Assembly: GCA_963932465.1 (NCBI GenBank) | Contig: OZ010792.1 | Location: forward strand, 283,013,836-283,077,835 | Source: Maratus speciosus | Taxonomy: Eukaryota; Arthropoda; Arachnida; Araneae; Salticidae | Direction: 5' to 3' | DNA length: 64,000 bases | Shown: one piece after another, positions 1 to 10,740 of the stretch | Layout: each line of letters opens with the position of its first letter | Position numbering within the stretch: position 1 is the first letter of the stretch | Program-made: the position numbers and the translations under genes | The notes under the pieces: generated by a model | Seen by the model: only the letters and a program-made list of their open reading frames with translations | Told to the model about the DNA's origin: nothing | The model's database searches: none

Positions 1-2418
1 TATTCGAAAAAAGCTCATGTGTTACCGGAAGATAAATAAATATTGTATGCAAAGTATACGATATGTTTTGAAAAAATAAACAATGGTAAATATAGCTTTA
101 TTTTGCTTATCTTTAGAAAGTTTAATATATTATTCAGCGAAATATCTACATAAGATAATCCAGAATCTTTAAATTCTAAGCAGAAATAACCTTCTGCCAT
201 ATCTTGAAAATATATATCAAAAATTCAATTTTACCCCTAATATGTTTAATAAAAGTTTATTTTCTCTTTTGTATAATTTCTTTAATTTCAATGTTCATCA
301 AACAGCAAGCAGAAATAAAACGGCAAAAATTAAGAGGGAGGCCAATTGGGAGTTGTCAATTGTCATTCCTTTTCCCCCCACATTCTCTGACAGCACAACC
401 AATCAGACACTAATCGTCGTTTCTGTCTGCTTTGGATTTGGAGAAACGATTGACATGAAATACTCAACCAACCAAACATTTTTTAATAAACCAATCTTGT
501 TCCTGAGTAGTCATTAAAAACTATTATTTTTTATGTTTCCAATTTTATAATGTGGTAAATAGCACATTACGCCGGAAAAACTTCATAAAAATAAACTATA
601 TAGTAATTAATAAGTTAAATTTGAAAATAACTTATATGATACAGAAGGTAAATAAATATTATATGCAAAGTACAAAATATATTTTTATGAAAAAAAATAC
701 GTGCATTTGTTTATCTTTAGAAATCTTAATATATTATGCAGCGAAGTTGAAACATAAAATAATCTAGAAACTTTCTTAAGAATAAATTCAAAAAGAAATA
801 AATCAAGGGAATATTTTAAAACAACTCATGTGATACCGAAAGGTAAATAAATTATCTTAGGTAAAAGGTAAATAAATATAAGGTAAAGGTATTCAAAGTA
901 CACAATATATTTTGAAAATTAATATTTAAAAAAATGCGTGCATTTAGTGAAATATATTTAAAAATCTTAATATAATATCCAGTAAAGTGACTTTATAAGT
1001 TAATCTGGAAACATTAAATTCTACGCAGAAATAACTTCCTGCGATACCTTGAAAAGCTATATCAAAAATTTAATTTTTACCCTAGCATGTTTAATAAGAG
1101 TTTATTTTCCCGTTTGCAAAATTTCTTTAATTTCAACCTTCATCAAACAGCAAACTGAAATAAAACGACATTCACAGAAGAAAGAAAGAAGCGGGGAAAC
1201 GGGGGGAGTTGTCAGTCTATTTCCTCCACATTGTCTGACAGCACATCCAATCAGGCACAAATCGACATTTCCCTCAGCTTTTCAAAAACGCTGGACATGC
1301 AATAAAAAAATAAAAGATATTTTAAATAAACTATTCTTGTTCATGCGCAGTCATTAAAAACTATTATTTTTTTCACTGCTTCCAATTCTATTTCCTGGTA
1401 AACAGCATATTAGCGGGGTAAAACATAACAATAAACTACGTAGTAATAAATAAATAAAATATTTCAAAATCGCCCATGTGTTACCGCAAGATAAATAAAT
1501 ATTATATGGAAAGTACACAATATGTTTTGAGAAAAGAAAAAAAAAAAACACAAAAAAATGCCTGCATTTTGTTTATCTTTAGAAATCATAATATTCACCG
1601 AAATGCCTACATAAGTTAATCTAAAACTTTAAATCCTACGGAGAAATAACCTTCTGCTATACATTGAAAATATATATCAAAAATTCAATTTTACTCCTAA
1701 CATGTTTAATAAAATTTTATTTTCTCTTTTGCATAATTTCTTTAATTTTAATTTCAACCTTCATCAAACAGCAAACTGAAATAAAACGACAAAAATTAAG
1801 AGGAAAGCCAATTGGGAGTTATCAATTGTCATTCCCTTTTCCTCCACATTGCCTGACAGCCCAGTCAATCAGGCACTAATCGTCCTTTCTGTTAGCTTTG
1901 GATTTGAAGAAAACTCAACATGAAATACTCAAATAAGCAAACATATTCTAATAAACTATTTTTGTTCATGCGTAGTCATTATAAACTATTATATTTTTTT
2001 ATGTTTCCAATTTTATTCTGTGGTAAAACAGCATATTAAACGGAAAAAAACTTCATAACAATAAACTGCATAGTAATTAGTAAATGAAAATTTGAAATTT
2101 CTTATATGACACTGGAAGGTAAATAAAAAATTTAAAAAAAAATACGTGCATTTGTTTATCTTTAGAAATCTTAATATATTATGCAGCGAAGTTACAACAT
2201 AAAATTATCTAGAAACTTTCATAACAATAAACTAAAAAAGAAATTAATTAATGGAATATATCAAAACAGCTCTCATGTGATACCGAAAGATAAATAAATA
2301 TTGTATGCAATGCACAAAATATATTTTGAAAATCAATATAAAAATATGCATGCATTTATTTATATTTAAAAATCTTAATACGTTATCCGGTAAAGTGACT
2401 CCTTCACTTAACCCCTTG

Positions 2419-2462
<44 letters not shown>

Positions 2463-2812
2463 GTAAGTTAAAATAGGGACTTAACACCACTTTTCCCGTA
2501 CTAAAATATTTTTCTTGTATAATCGAAAAATGTCTGACCATTAAATAAAGCAAAAATTAAAGCTTACAATTAATGGTGTTGAAAAGCTTTTTGTAAGCAA
2601 GCAAGCAAACTCCTTTTGCCCGTACGGTGTAGGGCAAACTGTTAAGTGATTAATCCGGAAACTAAATTCTGTGAGGAAATAAATAACTTCTTGCCATACC
2701 TTGAAAAGCTATATCAAAAATTTAATTTCTACCCTAACATGTTTAATAAAAGTTTGTTTTCCCTTTTGCATAATTTCTTTAATTTCAACCTTCATCAAAC
2801 AGAAAACTGAAA
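1..2812. repeat. Diverged long-unit tandem repeat (block A/B array)
   Basis: Two alternating blocks recur. Block A, built around a stretch reading ATATATCAAAAATTCAATTT and ending with a CCAATCAGGCAC-like stretch, lies near 180-520, 1020-1360, 1640-1990 and 2660-2812. Its last copy is completed at 4291-4430 after an insertion. Block B, with TTTATCTTTAGAAATCTTAA, lies near 92-140, 703-750, 945-985, 1565-1605, 2150-2190 and 2350-2395. Spacing between A anchors is roughly 600-850 bp once insertions are removed. Short ORFs here are chance reading frames in the repeat. Because the units are copies of each other, they act as empty-site references for the two insertions in the array. Confidence 0.75.
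2412..2641. mobile_element. TTAA-flanked insertion, MITE-like
   Basis: The segment lies between TTAA at 2408-2411 and TTAA at 2642-2645. Flanks outside it (GTAAAGTGACT... and ...AATCCGGAAAC) match an uninterrupted copy near 984-1010, so a TTAA duplication on insertion fits. The left end starts CCCCTTGA, as in the element at 20573-20772. A run of about 31 T follows at 2429-2459. Terminal inverted repeats are poor here, so the piggyBac-like assignment rests on the target site and on the left end shared with the other copy. Confidence 0.5.
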
Positions 2813-3009
2813 AAGTCCTTCCGGCCAGTGCCGGGAGGAAGAGGTAGCTTTCAAATTCCTTATTTTAAAAAAGCCAACTTATATTATTCAAACACACGAA
2901 GCTCAATTTAGTGGAAACCGAATATAGGAGATTCAATACTAATTTTTATCAATACTAAGTCATTATGAATGAGAATTTCACGAAATTAGTCAGCTTTATC
3001 CAAGCTGCT

Positions 3010-4110
3010 TTTATTTAAAGTAACTTATATTTGGCTGAGATGTTGATGTATACTATCCACATGCCTTCTTACATGGAAATAGGCGAATACGAGTGTTATC
3101 GCGTGACAAATACAAGATCGCTTCAAAATGTTAGCCATACTAGAAATTCAAAGTGCTATAATTCAACCATTTTTTAAGATATAAACAAAAGAACAAATTT
3201 TCAGAACCAAAATCTGCTCCGGAATCTTTGTATTATGGCCAAACACATAAAAAAATCTTTTTCATTTTCCAAATTTTTAATAACTCATTTTAAATTTTAA
3301 ATTTAATTTTTTTTTAATGGCAACCCTTTTGAAACAAGATGGCGAATGAAGCTGGACAATGAACTCGGTCGAGACATTGGTATGTACTATGTACCGACCA
3401 AGTAACATCCAAATCGATTCATAAATACGCTTGTTATCGTGTGACAAAAATCAGGTCGTTTTAAAATGTCAGCCACAATAGAAATTCAAAATCCTATAAC
3501 TCAGCCATTTTTTTAGATATAGACGAAACAAAAACTGTTCTGGAATCTTTGTATTAAGGTTAAACACATAAAAAAAAAATCTTTTTCATTTTCCAATTTT
3601 TTGGTATCTCATTTTAAATTTTAAATTTTTAAATTTTTTTAAATGGCCGCCATTTTGAAAGAAGATGGCGGATGAAGCTGGCCAACGAACTCGGTCGAGA
3701 TATTTGTATGTACTATGCACACACCAAAGTACATCCAAATCGGTTCATAAATACGCCTGTTATCACGTGACCAAGTTCAGGACGTTTCAAAATGTCAGCC
3801 ACGCTAGAAATTCAAAATGCTATAACTCAGCCATTTTTTAAGATATAGACGAAACAAAAACTGCTCCGGAATCTTTGTATAAAGGTCAAATACATAAGAA
3901 AAAAATATTTTTCCTTTTTCAATTCTTTGGTACCACATTTCAAATTTAAAATTTTTAAAAAAATTTTAAATGGCTGCCATTTTGAAACAAAATGGCGGAT
4001 GAAGCTGGCCAACGAACTCGGTCGAGACATTGGTATGTACTATGTACATACCGAATTACATCCAAATCGGTTCATAAATTCGAGAGTTACAGTATGACAA
4101 AGGTCAGATA
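3010..4110 (+). repeat. Satellite A, ~325-bp units inside the hairpin element
   Basis: A block containing GATGGCGGATGAAGCTGG, CAACGAACTCGGTCGAGA and CATCCAAATCGGTTCATAAA recurs at about 3340, 3664 and 3991, a period of 324-327 bp. A more diverged unit lies upstream. Reverse-complemented, each unit holds a module like GAACCGATTTGGATG preceded by GTAACTCTCGAA. Related half-units sit inverted to each other at 10245-10400 and 10590-10740, inside the outer foldback. Confidence 0.8.
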
Positions 4111-4125
4111 TATATATATATATAT

Positions 4126-4161
<36 letters not shown>

Positions 4162-4162
4162 A
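4111..4162. repeat. TA dinucleotide microsatellite
   Basis: An (AT)n tract with one interruption. It separates the satellite from the conserved terminal region that leads to the hairpin at 4261-4290. The same order is seen in the outer foldback near 10735-10760. Confidence 0.9.
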
Positions 4163-4260
4163 TCAACTTTTGAACGGAGGGTGGTTTCGGGGTCTGGGGG
4201 TCATGATCGATGAAAATATACCAAAATTTTTTGAAATCGCTTTCCTCCGAACGGCTGCAA

Positions 4261-4290
4261 TAGGTAGCTTTTTGTAATGAAAGCTACCTA
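4261..4290. other. Terminal hairpin of the satellite-bearing element
   Basis: An 11-bp perfect inverted repeat, TAGGTAGCTTT and AAAGCTACCTA, surrounds an 8-nt loop. It ends exactly where the host repeat resumes. A related hairpin lies at both ends of the outer foldback (near 5817-5858 and 10816-10851). Confidence 0.8.
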
Positions 4291-4417
4291 ATAAAACGAC
4301 ATTCACAGAAGAAAGAAAGAAGCGGGGAAACGGGGAGTTGCCACTCTCTTTTCCTCCACATTGTCTGACAGCACATCCAATCAGGCACTAATCGTCGTTT
4401 CTGTCAGCTTTTGAAAG

Positions 4418-4630
4418 ATGCCCGACACGAAAATAGAGTCAGATTGTGCGTTGTTCGGAACAGCGGACAAGGTATTTTTGATTACGCTTATCGAGCGATC
4501 GTATCGATTTTTAGAAATTGTTGAAGGGTGGTGTGTGAGGAATGAACGTATACCTGCTCGGTGTGTGAACCGGAGAGGCTTGAAGTTAAATTCCTGGACG
4601 AATAAAAAAAAAATGCTAGATACCATTTGA
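4418..4630 (+). CDS. Unrecognised 70-residue ORF, possible exon or captured fragment
   Basis: Composition between about 4410 and 4600 is less AT-rich than the surroundings. An ATG ORF of 70 codons runs through it (MPDTKIESDC start, DTI end), rich in E, R and L without low complexity. Its first codons align with the diverged end of repeat block A, so the start is repeat-derived. Sequence after about 4440 has no other copy in the window. I recognise no domain with confidence. No splice structure or polyadenylation signal can be tied to it. It could be a captured gene fragment or chance. Confidence 0.2.
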   Translation: MPDTKIESDCALFGTADKVFLITLIERSYRFLEIVEGWCVRNERIPARCVNRRGLKLNSWTNKKKMLDTI

Positions 4631-4935
4631 AAATGCTATGCCTTTATTTATTTAGTAAGTAGTAGCTAGAAAATTAGCTATCGTGCTTAGAATTCGGAAA
4701 AAATTCCTTTTTTTTTTTTTTTTGAAGGGGGAGGGGGGGAGGCTATAAAGATAAACAACATGATAACTGTTAAATATTTTATGTATGCATAGCTATCAAT
4801 CTTCTTGTTTTTATCAAGTTAAATAAACATGTTTTGAACCATAAAATTTAATTAATAAATGAAAAAAAATTATATAGAGAGGCAAAATACAGTTTTTATC
4901 TAAGTTATGTTCATTTGACTTGATTATAAGACTAA

Positions 4936-4966
<31 letters not shown>

Positions 4967-5545
4967 TGGAAAATTAGCAGCAGAACATGTAATGGATCTG
5001 AAAAATATTCTGAAGGAACGTTACATTTAAGAATGCGAACGCTTTATTATACCTTCTCAAAAATTGAACCATATTCCACAAAAAGGTATGCAGTACAAGG
5101 ATTTTAATACTGAAATGACATGTATATAAAATATTGAAATCGGTATTACTTTTCTGATATTACTGTATTTCGTAGCATTGTCATTCGACGATTTATTTAT
5201 CCGTAATAATGTTGTCCTATGAATTATAGTTTAATTATTTTACTTTAACCCTTAGAGTAACAATTCTATACACCGGTTGGTACTGAATTGCCCCACGAAA
5301 CTGTTTTTACAGTATTATCCACCACTATTTCCATATAATAATTTAAGCGGTATAAATCTTGTAGAAATTTGACATGAAGATTATTGTTTGAAAACTTTAG
5401 CAGAAGAAGTAACAAAAGTATATTTTTGTTGTCTGTTGCTATGATGATGAGTACACAAAAAGTACAGTTGTTTGACAATGGGTTAAACCGGTAATACACT
5501 AAAATCTAAAGATGATACCACATTTTGTTGACAAGGTGTTTATGT
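4631..5545. other. AT-rich stretch without a gene
   Basis: I see only a (TAA)n microsatellite at about 4936-4965, poly-T and G-rich runs at 4708-4740, and short chance ORFs. No recognisable transposon ends. Confidence 0.6.
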
Positions 5546-5788
5546 CTAAAATAAAAACTATTTTTTATTAACATAAATATTATTATGTATATACATAAAT
5601 ATTATTAAGTATATACATAAATATTATTATGTATATTCATGTATTATTATGTATGTTTAAAACATTTAAATGAACATAAAACTCGTGTTTTAAGCTGTTT
5701 ATTTATAAAATGTTAATGCTTTTTGTCTATATTAAAAAAAATCGAGTTGATATGATAAAATGCTTATAATACCATCGTAGTTTTTACA
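5546..5788 (+). repeat. Repeat D, left part of an interrupted copy
   Basis: TATTATGTATGTTTAAA, ACATAAAACTCGT and GCTTATAATACCATCGTAG match the units near 11030-11210, 11330-11480 and 20080-20250. The copy stops at TA (5789-5790) and resumes at 10881 with TGTTTTACTTTATTTTTAG. The empty site is preserved at 20240-20275. It also contains a local ~30-bp triplication of ATAAATATTATTATGTATAT. Confidence 0.75.
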
Positions 5789-6525
5789 TACAGTGGCCGA
5801 AATTGTGGCCACTTTTAGGTATCTTACATTACAAAAAGTAAAAAGCTACCCATTGCAGTCGTTCGAAGGAAAACACTTCGGGTAATTTTGCTATGTTTTC
5901 GCCGATCATGGCCCCCAGATCCCAAAACCACCCCCCGTTGAAATGTTGACTTATATATATACACTATATGGCCAAAAGTGACCGGTCACTTGCGATTTTA
6001 GACGTTTTGTTAAATATCTGGAAAAATACATGAGGAGTTAACCTGAAACTGCAAGTGTGTAGACAGTATAGTATAGGTCATATATTTCCGCGAAGATTTT
6101 TTTCCCGGAACCCCATAGGGGACTGTCAACAAATTGAGAAAGAACGAATATATTTTGGATAACCCTGTAAAAACTAATGTAGCAAAAGCCTTCAAACTCG
6201 AGATTGTTAATAAGTGGTTTATTGTAATATACTGTGTTCATTTTTACGAGGATATCATGTATACTCGTAGAGAAATTAAGGTTTTTATAAAAACAGTCCC
6301 AAACTTCGCCAGGTTTTTTTTTGCTTATAATTTGCAGAGTTCTCAATATAAAAAAAAAGTTCTTTTCAGAAAATATGACAAACAACATTGTACAGAATAC
6401 TCTGCAATCAGAATTAAAAAAATAATAAAAATTGGATGACAAATGAGCAGGTTTACTAAAAAAGGTTTCACTGCACATTTGTGAATGCAATCAAAATATA
6501 ATGTGCATAATGTATTAGCTAAGTA

Positions 6526-7501
6526 TATAGAGTAACTTTTGCGAAATTTTCAAAATCATAGCTTAAAAATTCTGAAAATTATCGTCGATAGAATAAGCTC
6601 GAAATCCGTTGTTACCAAAAAGAAGCAAAAAGATGAGGGATTGTATCAAATATCTGTTGATTAGTGCCAAGATAGCGCACACAATATTGCACGTAGGGGA
6701 GACCGGGGCTAGTAGGCGCAGTTTTTAGTTATTGATTTTTATTAATTTTTTGTTTAAGTTTTTTATGAAATTTTAACTGTACTGTTAAAGAACAGGCATT
6801 GGGCTGTAAATACCCGGAGTTTTGAGTTTGTAGCTTTTGTAGTTTATGTTTAGCGGATTCCTAAAGTAAAAGAAAAATTGTGCGCCAACCTACCCCGTCA
6901 CGGGGCAAGTTGCCTATGCCTATGGGGTAGGTTGGCACACACATTATAAAAATTCAAATAAGACACGTAGTTAAGCGAAATCAATTTCATTATTACCAGT
7001 AAGTTTAAACAAAGGCGTTATAGCCGTACAATATAATTCTAAATTATACAGACATAAAAATAATGAATAAAACATTAACATTGAGTAACTTCTATTCTAC
7101 TTTATATCATCCTCATAGAGTTACGGTTGTCACAAATAAAAAATCGAGTGTCTTCGTTTGGGCAAGGCTCGTGTGCTCAAAATCTTGCATTGCAACCACT
7201 TTTCTTGTTGTTTGCTGTTTTTCAAGCTATTAGCACACACCAAACACCGAACCAACTTGCCCCGTGTTCAATGCGCTCACTAGCCCCATAATAAATTTCT
7301 TCTCAAAAGGGACACGTAATCATCTAGGCATAAATAATCCAAGTAAATCACATATGGTGTAGGTGTAGTTAATCATACACTAAGAAAAACTGCACAAGTT
7401 AAATCGTTTTGGGAACAACGGATTTCGAGCTTATTCTATCGACGATAATTTTCAGAATTTTCAAGTTATAATTTTGAGACTTTCACAAAAGGTGCTCTAT
7501 A
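6526..7501. mobile_element. Foldback element at the palindrome axis (TATAGAG ends)
   Basis: The terminal inverted repeats are about 97 bp: 6526-6622 against 7405-7501. They share TCGTCGATAGAATAAGCTCG and AAATCCGTTGTT. TA lies at 6524-6525 and 7502-7503, the latter shared with the neighbouring element. The interior has GGGGCTAGTAGGCGCA at about 6707 and a roughly inverse TGCGCTCACTAGCCCC at about 7271. GGGGCAAGTTG/GGTAGGTTGGCAC motifs at 6900-6945 suggest another small nested repeat. No transposase. Confidence 0.65.
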
Positions 7502-7503
7502 TA

Positions 7504-8803
7504 CACTGGCCTCCAAAAGTTAAGGTACACGGACTAAATGCGTTCGATTGCACACGTTTTGTCGAATATCTACAAAACTTATTGGCGAATTGTTCTTGAA
7601 CTTCTGGGATGAAAAGAACATGTTTCATTTCATATTTCTCGGTGAAGATTTAGTCGGGGGTACAATTAGGGGGCTAATAATAAATTTAATAATAAAATAA
7701 TATTTGCGATCACCTATGTAACAGTAAAGACTGGAAATGGTTTGTCACTGTGGTAAATGATTATTTGAGTCCTGTTCAACATTTGTATGCATTTGTGTAA
7801 GCATAGCACTCATATTCGTGAAGATGTTAACGTTTTTGTGAAAAACTCAATTTTTTTTTTTTTATAGCATACAGAGCTTTCAACCAAATTTAACACAACT
7901 TTCCAAAAACCTGACAAAGAACAGTAGAAACAGTATACTGCAATTAAAACATGAATATATTGAATATTTGATGAGATATGGGCATTTTTATGAGATAATT
8001 TTTAACATCGCAGGCGCAGCAGATTTCAAAATTTTTATTTCAGAATTTGGTAGTCAGCTATTTAGGGCAACTTATATAAAAAGTCTAGTCAAATATCGCG
8101 AAAATTGGCAAAGATGGGGTCGATATAGTGAGTTGCTTCCTAAAAATAGCTTTATTGTACGGGATTTTACACAACTTTTCAATCAGCTCTCTACATCTTC
8201 CGAAGTTTTCACAATATTTGACTGGAATTTTTATAGAAGTTGCCCGAAAATACTGAGTACCAAATTATGAAATAAAAATTTTGAAATCTTCCGCGCATGC
8301 GCAGTTAAAAATTATCTCATAAAAATGCCCATATCTTATCAAATATTCAATATATTCATGTTTTAATTGCAGTATACTGTTTCTACTGTTCTTTGTCAGG
8401 TTTTTGGAAAGTTGTGTTAAATTTGGTTGAAAACTCTGCATGCTATAAAAAAAAATTTGAGTTTTTCACAAAAACGTTAACATCTTCACGAATATGAGTG
8501 CTATGCTTACAAAAATGCATACAAACGTTGAACAGGACCCAAATAGTCATTTACCACAGTGACAAACCATTTCCAGCCTTTCCTGTTACATAGGCGATCG
8601 CAAATATTATTTTATTATTAAATTTATTATTAGCCCCCTAATTGTACCCCCGACTAAATCTCCACCGAGAAATATGAAATGAAACATGTTCTTTTCATCC
8701 CAGAAGTTCAAGAACAATTCGCCAATAAGTTTTGTAGATATTCGACAAAACGTGTGCAATCGAACGCATTTAGTCCGTGTACCTTAACTTTTGGAGGCCA
8801 GTG
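7504..8803. mobile_element. Inner 1.3-kb palindromic foldback (CACTGGCCTCC ends)
   Basis: CACTGGCCTCCAAAAGTTAA at the left is exactly inverted at the right, with TA at 7502-7503 and 8804-8805. The outer ~500 bp of each arm (7504-8007 and 8302-8803) are nearly identical inverted copies. The core 8008-8301 is also inverted on itself (GATTTCAAAATTTTTATTTC against its inverse near 8268-8290), but clearly more diverged. The end sequence resembles the Tc1 TIR at 34813 (both end ...GGACAAAACTTA / ...CAAAAGTTAA), so a Tc1-type transposase acting in trans is likely. A 100-codon ORF at 7968-8270 crosses arm and core and looks fortuitous. Confidence 0.8.
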
Positions 8804-9366
8804 TACTTAGCTAATAAATTATTCACATTATATTTTGATTGAATTCGCAGATTAGCAGTGAAAGAGTTTTTAGTAAACCTGCTTAATTTCCATCCAATTT
8901 TTGTTATTTTTTAATTCTGATTGCAGGGTACAATGTTTGTCATATTTTCTGAAAAGAACTTTTTTTTTAATTTAAGAACTCTGCAAATTATAAGCAAAAA
9001 ACTTGGCAAAATTTGAGACTGTTTTTATAAAAACCTTAATTTCTCTATGAGTATACATGCTATCCTCATAAAAATGAACACAGTAATACAATAAGCCACT
9101 TATTAATAATCTCGAGTTTGAACGCTTTTGCGACTTAGGTTTTACAGGGTTATCCAAATGATATTCGTTCTGTTTCAATTTGTTGACGGTCCCCTATGGG
9201 CTTTCGAGAAAAAATTTTCGCGGAAATATATGACCTATACTATACTGTCTACACACCTGCAATTTCAGGTTAATTCCTCATGTATTTTTCTAGATATTTA
9301 ACAAAACGTCTAAAATCGCAAGTGACCGATCACCTTTGGCCATATAGTGTACATACTATATATATA

Positions 9367-10145
9367 CAGTCGTCCCCGTTTAAACGAATATTACCGGTAC
9401 CAGAAAAAATATTCGATTAAGCGGGAGTTGATTAAACGGGGAATCATAACTATAATATGTAATGCGTAATAAAAATGGAAAATAACCATCTACGTATTTT
9501 TAATTAACAGCATAATAAATTGTTAATAGAATAACAGACAATAAAAATAAATACAAATGCTAATATAAAGTAAACACGTATTAATTTAATGTCAGTACAT
9601 ACATTTATATGGTTTACCTCACGCTTAATGCAGCTCGTTTGAATTTGGTCAAAACTTTGCTACTTCTAATTTACGTTACTTATACTGCCTTAAAAAATCG
9701 TTTAAGTGGAATTTTAGTTATTTTTCGAATGAGTGCAAACTATCACAACTACCATCTAGAGTCTCGAAGTGCATTGCCATTAAAGCCTGGTTAACAGCAA
9801 GAAGTGGTGGTGGGGTGTTAAGGTGGGGAAATCATTTGACCAGTCCATTATACACCTGCCGCCCGAAATCATTGCAGGAAGAGCTGAAAATTTGTTTCCA
9901 TCGTAAAGGAACAGAAAACGACAAAAGATGGAAAAAAATTCCAGCTGAAACTTGCTTTCCGCCCCTATTATCAAACATCGGTCACACAGTTGTTATTCGA
10001 TTAAGCGGGGACATTCATAAAAGGTAGTTGGTTTAAGCGGGGAAAAATAACATAGAACCAATAGGAATAAATTCGGTTCCGGAGGATTCTATTCGAATAA
10101 GCGGGGTATTCGATTATACGTGACCCGATTAAGTGGGGAGGACTG
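9367..10145. mobile_element. Non-autonomous pogo/Tigger-like element
   Basis: Left end CAGTCGTCCCCGTTTAAACG and right end GATTAAGTGGGGAGGACTG are imperfect inverted repeats bounded by TA (9365-9366, 10146-10147). Internal repetitions of GATTAAGCGGGG and TTAAACGGGGA occur near both ends (9413-9443 and 9998-10135). CAGTCG-type ends with CCGCTTAA-like motifs and TA duplication are typical of pogo/Tigger elements. The interior (about 9480-9990) has ORFs of 60-70 codons that I cannot match to a DDE transposase, so this is probably a deletion derivative. It sits in the TA tract of the outer foldback, just right of the middle palindrome. Confidence 0.6.
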
Positions 10146-10171
10146 TATATATATATATACATACATCTATA

Positions 10172-10221
<50 letters not shown>

Positions 10222-10245
10222 TTATTTATTTATTTATTTATATCT
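10146..10245. repeat. TA and TTTA microsatellite
   Basis: A long (AT)n tract (about 10170-10215) followed by (TTTA)n (about 10216-10242), adjoining a satellite-A half-unit in the left arm of the outer foldback. Confidence 0.9.
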
Positions 10246-10740
10246 GAAATTTGTCATGCTGTAACTCTCGAATTTTTGAACCGATTTGGATGAAATTTTT
10301 TATATGCATAGTAGATACTAATATCTCGACCGAGTTCGTTGGCCAGCTTCATCAGCCATCTTGTTTCAAAATAGCGGCTATTTGAATTTTTAAATTTTTT
10401 TAATGTTTTCTAACATTGTATACTTATAGGAAATGTTCCGTTTCACAAAATGCAAACTCTTCTGTATCATTTTAACCAGAATGTTAGAAACATTAAAAAA
10501 TATTTTAAAGAGTCACACAGTGTAAGTTAACAACATAGGTCATTTTAAGGAAAAAGTTAGGAAACCTAAAAATTTCCAAAAGAGTCCACAAAATTCAAAT
10601 GGCCGCCATTTTGAAACAAGATGGGGGATGAAGATGGCCAACGAACTCGGTCAAGACATTAGTATGCACTATGCATATGAAAAATTTCATCCAAATCGGT
10701 TCAAAAATTCGAGAGTTACAGCATGACAAAATTCAGATAT
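10245..10740. repeat. Inverted pair of satellite-A half-units with unique centre
   Basis: 10245-10400 contains GTAACTCTCGAATTTTTGAA and CTCGACCGAGTTCGTTGGCC. 10590-10740 contains the inverse order (CAACGAACTCGGTCAAGA, TTCAAAAATTCGAGAGTTAC). About 190 bp of non-repeated sequence lies between. Together they form the inner arms of the outer foldback. Confidence 0.7.

Larger units (their letters stand above)
2813..4290 (+). mobile_element. Satellite-bearing element with terminal hairpin (Helentron/HINE-like candidate)
   Basis: The host repeat reads CTGAAATAAAACGAC uninterrupted near 1157-1171. Here CTGAAA (2807-2812) and TAAAACGAC (from 4292) are separated by about 1.48 kb. The insert opens with a GC-rich imperfect hairpin (about 2818-2842) followed by GAGGTAGCTTT. 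It carries about three 325-bp satellite units and a TA microsatellite. It ends in the hairpin TAGGTAGCTTT / AAAGCTACCTA (4261-4290). The 5' GGTAGCTTT is inverted relative to the 3' AAAGCTACC, like a subterminal inverted repeat. Insertion between A and T without an obvious duplication, with a 3' hairpin at the very end, resembles Helitron/Helentron non-autonomous elements by established architecture. No Rep/helicase coding is present. Confidence 0.5.
5962..9349. mobile_element. Middle palindromic foldback element (CACTATATGGCC ends)
   Basis: Ends CACTATATGGCCAAAAGTGA (left) and its near-identical inverse (right) are flanked by TA (5960-5961, 9350-9351), in the TA microsatellite of the outer foldback. 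Left arm 5962-6523 and right arm 8806-9349 align as inverted copies over their whole length, with scattered differences and small indels. They meet at AAG-TA-CTT, so the element was once a ~1.1-kb palindrome with TA at its axis. That TA is where 6526-8803 was inserted. ORFs on either strand of the arms mirror each other and are not genes. Confidence 0.8.

Noticed and set aside
6038..6490. 150-codon minus-strand ORF and its mirror ORFs (6134-6439, 8972-9178)
   Set aside because: They are reading frames in the two arms of the same palindrome, shared by symmetry, with no domain and no codon bias.
7968..8270. 100-codon plus-strand ORF as a transposase or unknown gene
   Set aside because: It crosses from the conserved arm into the diverged inverted core of a foldback. 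There are no DDE motifs, and its sequence is constrained by the palindrome.
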